NCBI GenBank assembly: GCA_047975325.1
Contig: JBKEDF010000072.1
Location: 1 to 16,720, forward strand
Length of the DNA stretch: 16,720 nucleotides
DNA from: JBKEDF01 sp047975325
GTDB taxonomy: Bacteria; Pseudomonadota; Alphaproteobacteria; Rhodobacterales; Rhodobacteraceae
Reading direction: 5' to 3'
Shown: one piece after another, positions 7,274-13,732 of the stretch
Position numbering within the stretch: the stretch's first letter is position 1
Layout of the letters: each line of letters starts with the position of its first letter
Made by a program: the position numbers and the translations under genes
The notes under the pieces: model-generated
What the model was told of the DNA's origin: nothing
Database searches by the model: none
What the model saw: the letters and a program-made list of their open reading frames with translations, nothing else

Positions 7274-8596
7274 ATGCCACAAACTTCTGATCTTCGGGCC
7301 ACTGTGGAACGCCTCGTGCAACCACAGCAGGTCCATCGTGATATCTATACCTCACCCGAGGTTTATGCGTTGGAGATGAAGCATCTCTTTCCCAATTCCT
7401 GGATTTTCATCGGTCATGAAAGCCAGACCCCCAGGAAGGGTGATTACATTACCGCCCAGATCGGCGATCAACCGCTTCTGATGGTCCGGCACAGCGATAA
7501 CCAGATCAAGGTCATGTATAATCGCTGCCCGCATAAAGGCACCAAGATCGTGATCGACAAATCCGGCAATACCGGAAAGTTCTTTCGCTGCCCTTATCAT
7601 GCCTGGTCCTTCAAGACCGATGGCTGTCTGCTCGCCATTCCGCTGAAGAAGGGCTACGAGGGTACGGGCCTTCAGGAAACCGAAGCGGCCAAGGGGCTGG
7701 CCCCCGTGGGGGACTGGCATAATTATCGCGGTTTCATCTTTGCGCGGCTCGCCCCTGATGGCATCGGGTTTGAGGAATTCTTCGGCGATGCGCTCAGTTC
7801 CTTCGACAACATGGTGGACCGTTCCCCGGAGGGCAAACTGACCGTTGTCGGTGCGCCGCTGCGCTACATGCATAAATGCAACTGGAAGATGCTGGTCGAA
7901 AATCAGACCGATACCTGCCACCCGATGGTCGCCCATGAATCAAGCGCCGGAACGGCCGTGCGGATCTGGGAGGAAATGGACAAACCCGAAGGCACACCCA
8001 AACCCCCGGCGATGGAAATCATCGCGCCGTTCATGTCAGCCTATGAATTCTTTGAAAACATGGGCATCCGCACCTGGCCCAACGGGCATGGCCATACCGG
8101 CGTACATCATTCGATCCATTCCGACTATTCGGAAATTCCGGGCTATTGGGAGGCAATGGTCGAAGCTTATGGCGAGGAGCGCAGCAAGGAAATCCTTGGC
8201 GAGAACCGTCATAACACCGTCTATTTCCCTAATATCATGATCAAGGGCCCCATTCAGCAATTGCGCAATTTCATTCCGCTTGGGCCGGACAAGACCCTGG
8301 TGGAAAGCTGGGTCTACAAGCTTGAAGGCGCCCCGGATGAACTGACGGCGCGCACCACCATGTATAACCGGATGATCAACGCCCCAACCTCCATGGTCGG
8401 GCATGACGATCTCGAAATGTATGAACGCGCACAGGAGGGACTCATGTCGGACGGGCTCGAATGGGTCAATATCCAGCGTCTTTACGAGGAAGGAGAGGAT
8501 TTTTCCGCCGAAGCGGTGCTCAACGGCACCACCGAACGCCAGATGCGCAACCAGTTTGACGCCTGGAAACGCTTCATGCTGTGGGGGGCACAATGA
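7274..8596 (+). CDS. Rieske non-heme iron ring-hydroxylating oxygenase, alpha subunit
   Basis: Catalytic subunit that activates O2 to dihydroxylate or monooxygenate an aromatic or related substrate. In 440 residues the Rieske domain comes first (about 40-160) with C85-x-H87 and C106-x2-H109 as [2Fe-2S] ligands. The catalytic domain follows, with N210, D213, H216 and H221 in NQTDTCHPMVAH supplying the inter-subunit bridging Asp and the two iron histidines; D378 or D379 in VGHDDLEMYER is the third ligand. All required residues are present. A beta subunit directly follows, so the enzyme is probably alpha3beta3. AGGAAG precedes the ATG. The stop overlaps the beta start as ATGA. It belongs to the broad benzoate/anthranilate/IacC-like group by general appearance; the substrate cannot be assigned. 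Confidence 0.95.
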   Translation: MPQTSDLRATVERLVQPQQVHRDIYTSPEVYALEMKHLFPNSWIFIGHESQTPRKGDYITAQIGDQPLLMVRHSDNQIKVMYNRCPHKGTKIVIDKSGNTGKFFRCPYHAWSFKTDGCLLAIPLKKGYEGTGLQETEAAKGLAPVGDWHNYRGFIFARLAPDGIGFEEFFGDALSSFDNMVDRSPEGKLTVVGAPLRYMHKCNWKMLVENQTDTCHPMVAHESSAGTAVRIWEEMDKPEGTPKPPAMEIIAPFMSAYEFFENMGIRTWPNGHGHTGVHHSIHSDYSEIPGYWEAMVEAYGEERSKEILGENRHNTVYFPNIMIKGPIQQLRNFIPLGPDKTLVESWVYKLEGAPDELTARTTMYNRMINAPTSMVGHDDLEMYERAQEGLMSDGLEWVNIQRLYEEGEDFSAEAVLNGTTERQMRNQFDAWKRFMLWGAQ

Positions 8597-9060
8597 ACGC
8601 CGATCAAGTAATCGATTTCATCTATGACGAAGCCTGGATGCTTGACCAGGGTCAGTATCATGAATGGCTCGACCTATGGTTACCGGAAGCCGTCTACTGG
8701 ATGCCGTTGAATTGGAATCAGCAGGACCCGATCAACGAAACCTCGCTGCTTTATGAGGACAACTTCATGCTGCGGTTGCGGATTGAAAGGTTGCATGGCG
8801 AACGGACCTTCAGCCAGAAGCCCAAAAGCCGCTGCCATCACGTTCTGAATCGCCCCAGGATCGAATCTCTGGATGATGGATCTGCGGAAACGGCAACACA
8901 GATCCATTATGTTGAAACCCGGCTGGACGAACAATTCCTGCTGGCGCTGACGGTACGGCATCAGTTGAAATTCATCGATGGCAAGATCCGCATTGCGGGC
9001 AAACGTGTCGATATCCTCAATTGTGACGCCGCATTCGGCAATATTCAGCTTCTGCCCTGA
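8593..9060 (+). CDS. Ring-hydroxylating oxygenase, beta subunit
   Basis: Small structural subunit with the cone-shaped SnoaL/NTF2-like fold that assembles with alpha subunits in a mushroom-shaped hexamer. The 155 residues show family features: FIYDEAWMLDQGQYHEWLDLW near the N-terminus, YWMPLN, then the INETSLLYEDNFMLRLRIERL segment and KSRCHHVLNRPRI. Length is normal for the family (about 155-185). The ATG at 8593 overlaps the alpha stop codon (ATGA), so translation is coupled; a GTG four codons upstream is unlikely. It has no catalytic residues and its presence excludes alpha-only enzymes of the phthalate or carnitine oxygenase kind. Confidence 0.93.
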   Translation: MNADQVIDFIYDEAWMLDQGQYHEWLDLWLPEAVYWMPLNWNQQDPINETSLLYEDNFMLRLRIERLHGERTFSQKPKSRCHHVLNRPRIESLDDGSAETATQIHYVETRLDEQFLLALTVRHQLKFIDGKIRIAGKRVDILNCDAAFGNIQLLP

Positions 9061-9073
9061 AGGAGACTGCAAC

Positions 9074-9793
9074 GTGACTGACTATACCGCCGTCATCACC
9101 GGAGGCAGCAAGGGCATCGGTGCCGATCTGGCCCGGGCCATGCGGGCAAGGGGTTGGAACGTAATCTCCATCGCGCGCCAGAATACCGGCGCCGAGGGCG
9201 TGGAGGAAATCGAAGCCGATCTTTCCGACCCCGCCATCGTGGCCGATATCGCCGCCAATATCGCCGCACGGCACAAGGTTACGCATCTGATCCACAATGC
9301 CGGTATGATCCGCCCCAATCTGGTGGAAGATGCACAGATCGGGGATCTTCAGGCGTTGACCCAACTTCATCTGGGGGCTGCCCTGCAGCTATTGCAGGCC
9401 TTCCTGCCCGCCATGAAGGAGGCGCAGTTTGGCCGGGTCCTTTTCAACGCCTCACGCGCCGCGCTCGGGACCAGAACCCGGACCGCCTATTCCGCCACCA
9501 AGGCGGGCATGATTGGCATGGCGCGGACCTGGGCACTGGAACTGGCTGAGCATGGGATTACCGTCAATGTCGTGGCCCCCGGCCCTATCCTGACCGATAA
9601 TTTCTGGGGGATTGTTCCCAAGGACAGCCCGCAGCAGCAGGATCTGGCCTCACGCCTGCCCGTCGGACGGCTTGGCACGGCAGAGGATGTCACTCGTGCC
9701 TTCATGTTCTTTGCCGACCCGGCGGCCGGTTTCGTGACGGGGCAGACGCTTTATGTCTGCGGTGGTGCCAGCATAGGCAGTGTCCCGATCTGA
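9074..9793 (+). CDS. Short-chain dehydrogenase/reductase
   Basis: Classical NAD(P)-dependent short-chain dehydrogenase of 239 residues, probably oxidising the dihydrodiol or hydroxyl product of the oxygenase. The cofactor motif TGGSKGIG is at 9-16, HNAG at 74-77, and the catalytic S127, Y139 and K143 (YSATK) are intact, followed by the PG motif (APGPILTDNF). The C-terminus GQTLYVCGGASIG is the usual substrate-loop end. GTG at 9074 is the start: AGGAG at 9061-9065 lies right before it, and the longer reading frame would run through the beta-subunit gene. Position after the oxygenase genes parallels dihydrodiol dehydrogenases and IacE. The HNAG (commonly NNAG) change is minor. Confidence 0.92.
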   Translation: MTDYTAVITGGSKGIGADLARAMRARGWNVISIARQNTGAEGVEEIEADLSDPAIVADIAANIAARHKVTHLIHNAGMIRPNLVEDAQIGDLQALTQLHLGAALQLLQAFLPAMKEAQFGRVLFNASRAALGTRTRTAYSATKAGMIGMARTWALELAEHGITVNVVAPGPILTDNFWGIVPKDSPQQQDLASRLPVGRLGTAEDVTRAFMFFADPAAGFVTGQTLYVCGGASIGSVPI

Positions 9794-9830
9794 TGGCATC
9801 CCGATCCGCCACGGTCGGGCGGGTTGGGAC
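9782..9830. terminator. Possible shared hairpin between convergent operons
   Basis: GTCCCGA (9782-9788) can pair with TTGGGAC (9824-9830) with one G-U pair, enclosing an inner stem CCCGA (9800-9804) with TCGGG (9815-9819). TCCCGATC also occurs twice (9783-9790, 9799-9806). The structure sits at the end of the SDR gene and just before the end of the convergent TRAP gene at 9835. No T-run follows on either strand, so it may be only part of a Rho-dependent or bidirectional end. Confidence 0.3.
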
Positions 9831-9834
9831 TATA

Positions 9835-11130
9835 TCAGCCGAGATAACCGAAAACCCGGGGGAGCCAGAGGACAATACCCGGGAAAAAGATCATCGCGAG
9901 CAGCGCGAGGATCAGAACGACAAGAAATGGAATAACCTCGCGGATTATTTCCCCCAGAGGGATGCGCGTGACGGCATTGATCACGAAAAGCAGGATGCCG
10001 TAGGGCGGCGTGATCAGGCCGATCATGCAATTGACCACTGCAACCACGCCAAAATGTACAAGATCGATGCCAAGTTCGCGGCAGGCCGGAAGAAACAGCG
10101 GGATAATGACCAGGATGATCGTGGTCGCATCCAGCAGACAGCCAAGAAGCAGGATCAGAATATTGACCGTGATCAGAAAGACGATTGGCGAGACGTCAAG
10201 ACCAACCAGAGAACTTGCCACCATGCCCGGAATATTTTCCGAGGCGACGATGTAATTGAGAATAAGCGCCCCGCCGATCACCAGCCCCACCGCTGCCGAT
10301 GAACGCGCACTTTCAACAAGGATATGATAGAAATTCCGAAGGCTGAGGGCACGGTAAAAAACCGCCGCAAGGATCAGTGCATAGAAGGCGGCGACGGCAG
10401 CGGCCTCGGTTGGCGTGGTGACGCCGCCATAGATCCCGTAAAGCAGGATCGCCGGCATCAAAAGCGCGGGAAAGGCGTTGATCGTCAGCCGCGGCAATTC
10501 CGCAAGCGGTACAGCATCTTCGGTCAGGAAACCCCGACGATGGGAAATCGTCCAGTTCATCGCCATCAGTACGGCCCCCATCAGCAGGCCGGGAATGATG
10601 CCGCCAAGGAAAAGAAAGCCGATAGAACTGTTCGACACAAGCGCATAGAGAACCATCGGGATTGATGGCGGTATGATCGGGCCAATGGTGGCCGAGGCCG
10701 CAGTGATCGCGGCGGCATAACCGCGCGTGTAATGGCCCGATTTCGTCATCATTTCGATGATGATCTTGCCAATTCCCGCAGCATCGGCGACCGCAGAACC
10801 GGACATGCCCGAAAAGATCAGCGAAGCGACGACGTTGACGTGGCCAAGCCCGCCCTTGAAGCGGCCGACAAGGCCGATACAGAACCGCAGGAGCCGGTCC
10901 GAGATCGTACCGGCATTCATGATATTCGCTGCGACGATGAACAGGGGAACGGCCAGCAGGATGAAGCTTTGATACATCCCGTCAAGCAGTACCTTACCCG
11001 AAAGGCCGATGCCCTCCCCACCAACGGCAAGATAGACAAAGGAGGCGATCAGGATCGAATAGGCGATCGGCATGCCAATCCCGGCCAGGACAAAAAGCGA
11101 GACCAGGCATAGCGTAAATTCGAGACTCAT
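9835..11130 (-). CDS. TRAP transporter large permease subunit (DctM family), system 2
   Basis: Large membrane subunit of a second TRAP transporter, 431 residues with about 12 helices. DctM landmarks are FSGMSGSAVADAAGIG (about 106-121), SATIGPIIPPSIPMVLY (about 146-162), GGVTTPTEAAAVAAFYAL and GLITPPYG near the C-terminus. It differs clearly from the system 1 permease, so the two did not arise by recent tandem duplication. Its ATG overlaps the small-subunit stop (ATGA). It converges on the oxygenase operon with a 41-base gap. The likely ligand is an organic acid; no closer assignment is possible from this subunit. Confidence 0.95.
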   Translation of the reverse strand: MSLEFTLCLVSLFVLAGIGMPIAYSILIASFVYLAVGGEGIGLSGKVLLDGMYQSFILLAVPLFIVAANIMNAGTISDRLLRFCIGLVGRFKGGLGHVNVVASLIFSGMSGSAVADAAGIGKIIIEMMTKSGHYTRGYAAAITAASATIGPIIPPSIPMVLYALVSNSSIGFLFLGGIIPGLLMGAVLMAMNWTISHRRGFLTEDAVPLAELPRLTINAFPALLMPAILLYGIYGGVTTPTEAAAVAAFYALILAAVFYRALSLRNFYHILVESARSSAAVGLVIGGALILNYIVASENIPGMVASSLVGLDVSPIVFLITVNILILLLGCLLDATTIILVIIPLFLPACRELGIDLVHFGVVAVVNCMIGLITPPYGILLFVINAVTRIPLGEIIREVIPFLVVLILALLAMIFFPGIVLWLPRVFGYLG

Positions 11131-11723
11131 TGCTCTTTTGCCTCATGGTTATCATCACCAATCGGGTCGGCCAATTCCTCATAATGATGCAAACTGGATT
11201 CCGCGCCTTTTCGGAAAATATCCACCGCGCGCCATGCATAGCGAAGCGATACCGCAACGAGGAAAAATATGTAGATGGAATAGACATCGCGCATCCTGAC
11301 CCAGTCACCCACAAGCTGTTTCAGCGTGGCGGTCTGTTTCAGGCGCAGGATATGGAATTTTTCCCAGGTGGGTCCGACCGACCAGAGCAGACCGACGACA
11401 ATCACCACGCAGGTGAAGATCCCAAAGGCCTTGCGGACACCGGGGCGCACGGAGCTGTAGAGGATATCAAACGTGACATGGTCACGCTCCCGCACAATGG
11501 TGGCACAGCCGAAAAAGACGATCCAGACCCACAGGGCAAGACAGAATTCAAGTGTCCACCCGTAACGCGACGGATCAAGGAGGGGGATGGCCTCCCCAAT
11601 CCATTCCAGCCGCGCGGTATATCGGATCGCGACCTGAAGGATGAACGTGCCGAACATGGCGGCCATCATCATGGCCGCCACAAATTCAGTGGCGCGAGTG
11701 AACACTTTCACAGCCTGTCCCAA
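11127..11723 (-). CDS. TRAP transporter small permease subunit (DctQ family), system 2
   Basis: Four-helix partner of the large permease. At 198 residues it is longer than most DctQ proteins (about 160-175). The excess comes from an inserted loop with EWIGEAIPLLDPSRYGW after the first helix and an acidic hydrophilic tail (YEELADPIGDDNHEAKEQ). A segment with EFCLALWVWIVFFGCATIVRERDHV holds the typical second helix and conserved charged end. The start is TTG at 11723, supported by GGGGGGAG just upstream; no ATG lies near. It follows the binding-protein gene by 27 bases and overlaps the large permease gene by four. Confidence 0.9.
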   Translation of the reverse strand: MGQAVKVFTRATEFVAAMMMAAMFGTFILQVAIRYTARLEWIGEAIPLLDPSRYGWTLEFCLALWVWIVFFGCATIVRERDHVTFDILYSSVRPGVRKAFGIFTCVVIVVGLLWSVGPTWEKFHILRLKQTATLKQLVGDWVRMRDVYSIYIFFLVAVSLRYAWRAVDIFRKGAESSLHHYEELADPIGDDNHEAKEQ

Positions 11724-11750
11724 TCGACTCCCCCCACGCCGTAAATCAGG

Positions 11751-12752
11751 TCAGTTGCCCAGGGCGTTGATCTTTTCCAGAACCCCTTCGGGCCAAGAAG
11801 CGGAAAATTCCGATTCCTGGTATTGTGCCTGAACGTGTTCGCGGAAGGCCTTCACATCGGGTTCGTAGATTTCCAGCCCCTGTTCTTCAAGGAAGGCGAC
11901 AAGTTCCTCTTCCTTCTGCAACTGTGCCTGGCGACCGGATTCGGCGGCATCCACTGCGGCCTTTTCCAGTGTGGCCTGCTGTTCGGGGGTCAACCCATCC
12001 CACACGGCCTTGGAAAAGGCGAGGTAGTTGAGATCGACCAGATGGGAGGTCAGGCTGATCTGCTTGGTAACCTCGTAAAATTTCGAATCCACGACCGTGG
12101 GCAGCGGATTATCCTGCCCGTCAACCGAACCGGTCGAAAGCGCCGTATAGACTTCGGTAAAGGACATCGGCGTCGGGTTGGCACCAAGTGCCTTGCCCAG
12201 GAACTGCCAGGCATCCGAACCGGGCATCCGCAGATTTACCCCGGCAAGATCCGCCGGCGTCATGACATTCTTTTCCGTGCGCGAGAACCGCAGGTTCACA
12301 TGGCGACGGCCAAGATACATCACCGCAAGCAGCTTGACGCCAAGTTCATCTTCGACCTTCTTTTTGAAAGGGTCCATCAGCGCATCATTGAAGACAGCCA
12401 CCTGATGTTCCGCATCCTGATGGACATATCCCGCTGCAAAGATCGAAAATTCCGGGAAGAAGGTTGCAAGCTCCTGCGCGGAGGCGATCGACATTTCAAG
12501 ATCGCCGGAGGCAATGGCCTCCAGTTCGGAACCCTGTGCGATCAGTGAAGCATTGTAATGCGGCTCATAGGTTGCAAACTCGGCAACCGCCGGGCCGAAA
12601 ACCTCCGCGAGCGCAACAGAACGCTGATCGGTTTCAGTTCCCGGGGCAGAAAGGCGAAGCGTGATCTTGTCCTGCGCATTCGCAAGGCTTCCGATCAGGG
12701 CCAATGCGGCAGTCCCAAGAAAAAGACCGCGCCGGGTAACGCTTGATGCCAT
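11751..12752 (-). CDS. TRAP transporter substrate-binding protein (DctP family), system 2
   Basis: Periplasmic receptor of the second TRAP system, 333 residues. The N-terminus MASSVTRRGLFLGTAALALIG has a twin arginine before the hydrophobic core, so export may use the Tat pathway although the motif is imperfect; ANA at 24-26 is the likely cleavage site. Family residues are intact: R175 in NLRMPGS (carboxylate-binding arginine) and N215 in VDGQDNPLPTV, with ANPTPMSFTEVYTAL before it. This pattern is typical of receptors for C4-dicarboxylates and other organic acids. The ATG at 12752 follows GGAGG with nine bases spacing; a longer frame to 12827 is rejected because it adds residues before the signal peptide. 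It is first gene of its operon, downstream of iclR on the same strand. Confidence 0.93.
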   Translation of the reverse strand: MASSVTRRGLFLGTAALALIGSLANAQDKITLRLSAPGTETDQRSVALAEVFGPAVAEFATYEPHYNASLIAQGSELEAIASGDLEMSIASAQELATFFPEFSIFAAGYVHQDAEHQVAVFNDALMDPFKKKVEDELGVKLLAVMYLGRRHVNLRFSRTEKNVMTPADLAGVNLRMPGSDAWQFLGKALGANPTPMSFTEVYTALSTGSVDGQDNPLPTVVDSKFYEVTKQISLTSHLVDLNYLAFSKAVWDGLTPEQQATLEKAAVDAAESGRQAQLQKEEELVAFLEEQGLEIYEPDVKAFREHVQAQYQESEFSASWPEGVLEKINALGN

Positions 12753-12816
12753 GAATGATCCTCCACTGGATTTGACGGGCAACGACAATAGACCGGCATA
12801 TTTACAGAAGGATGGC

Positions 12817-12881
12817 TTGCAATGCAAAACCCAATTGATTGCGTGAATGACTATCTGCCTTCGAAAAATGGGTATTCACGC
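12817..12881. promoter_or_regulatory. Palindromes upstream of TRAP system 2
   Basis: TTGCAATGCAA (12817-12827) is a perfect palindrome about 65 bases before the binding-protein start. Its TTGC-N2-TGC core recurs upstream of the aconitase-like gene. GCGTGAAT (12841-12848) and ATTCACGC (12874-12881) form an exact inverted repeat with centres 33 bases apart, about three helix turns. On the plus strand the latter is followed by TTTTATTATTGTTTT and resembles a terminator, but no plus-strand gene precedes it. An IclR-bound operator pair is plausible. The 195 bases between iclR and the binding-protein gene hold nothing else I recognise. Confidence 0.35.
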
Positions 12882-12947
12882 TTTTATTATTGTTTTGCCG
12901 CCTCAAAGACCTGGATTTGATATTTCCCACTCCCAACCACCATCGTT

Positions 12948-13637
12948 TCATCTGGGGGAATATGATTTGTCCTCGGTCAGGGAACGGGCCAGGTGTTCAA
13001 GGAGGGGCATGACCTTTTGCCGCGCAGCTTCATCAAACCGGCTGGACAGGCCCGATATCGTCAGCGCGCCCAACAAGGCCCCGGAAGGGGAAAAGACCGG
13101 GGTTGAGATTGATGAGATATTGGGATTGGTTCCCCCATCGAACATGATCGTGCCGTTTTTGTTAAACCGGCTCAAATCATCAATATCTTCCCCACTGAAA
13201 TATCGCAGCACCATGCCCGAGGCCCCCGAGGACAATTTCAGCCGCATCCCCTCCTCCACGTGGAAACGTAACAGGTTGGGGGAGTTTTCGCGATAAAGAC
13301 AAACCCTTTCCGTGCCGGAACGGACATAGAAAGAGGCCGTTTCCCCCGTGGCCTCGGCCAGGATCTTGAGCGCGGGCGTAACCCTTTCGCGTGAGATGAA
13401 ATCCCGCCGGAAGATCAGCCCCAGCCGCCAGACACTTGGCCCGACACTGAAAATCCCGTTCGCATCACGCTGAATAAAGCCATAGATTGCCATGGATGTG
13501 GTCAATCTCAGGATAGTGCTTTTATGCAGGCCGGTCTCTTCGGCCATTTCGGCCAGGGACATCTCCGGCCTCTGCGCCGAAAACGCCGAAAGGATCGACA
13601 TCGCGCGTTCAACGGATTCCGTTCTGGTTGCACACAT
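12948..13637 (-). CDS. IclR-family transcriptional regulator
   Basis: Regulator of 229 residues with an N-terminal winged helix-turn-helix (about 7-65: SVERAMSILSAF, MSLAEMAEETGLHKSTILRL, IYGFIQRD) and a C-terminal effector-binding domain (about 80-229) ending with the usual STPVFSPSGALLGALTISG segment. IclR proteins bind small organic acids and act as repressors or activators of neighbouring catabolic genes. The ATG at 13637 is chosen because the HTH of the family starts about seven residues later; an upstream extension to 13715 adds sequence unlike the family. It lies between the second TRAP operon (same strand) and the aconitase-like gene (divergent, 95-base gap) and probably controls both. 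Confidence 0.93.
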   Translation of the reverse strand: MCATRTESVERAMSILSAFSAQRPEMSLAEMAEETGLHKSTILRLTTSMAIYGFIQRDANGIFSVGPSVWRLGLIFRRDFISRERVTPALKILAEATGETASFYVRSGTERVCLYRENSPNLLRFHVEEGMRLKLSSGASGMVLRYFSGEDIDDLSRFNKNGTIMFDGGTNPNISSISTPVFSPSGALLGALTISGLSSRFDEAARQKVMPLLEHLARSLTEDKSYSPR

Positions 13638-13662
13638 CTGTGTTCTCTCAGATGAAATGGCC

Positions 13663-13692
13663 TTTGTGCAAACTTGCGCTGCGAAATATGAA
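13663..13692 (+). promoter_or_regulatory. Candidate promoter and IclR site of aconitase-like gene
   Basis: TTGTGC (13664-13669) and TATGAA (13687-13692), 17 bases apart, form a plausible weak promoter about 40 bases before the ATG. Two imperfect palindromes overlap it: TTTGTGCAAA (13663-13672) and TTGCGCTGCGAA (13674-13685). The latter shares TTGC-N2-TGC with the palindrome at 12817-12827. A single regulator binding both promoters, IclR being the candidate, is inference. Confidence 0.3.
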
Positions 13693-13732
13693 AAGTCTAG
13701 GTCAGGGCAGCCCAAAGCCAGGAGATAACGAC

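Noticed and set aside
6278..7288. Reductase and alpha subunit both begin MPQT
   Set aside because: Only four residues match and the following sequence and domains are unrelated, so a duplication is not supported.
6533..7336. Minus-strand frame of 267 codons
   Set aside because: Opposite to the reductase gene, whose motifs and ribosome site are complete; no family resemblance in the antisense product.
9793..10302. Plus-strand frame of 169 codons after the SDR gene
   Set aside because: It runs antisense to the well-supported DctM gene and is rich in charged residues typical of a shadow frame.
12847..13296. Plus-strand frame of 149 codons
   Set aside because: Mostly antisense to iclR, no ribosome site, no recognisable domain.
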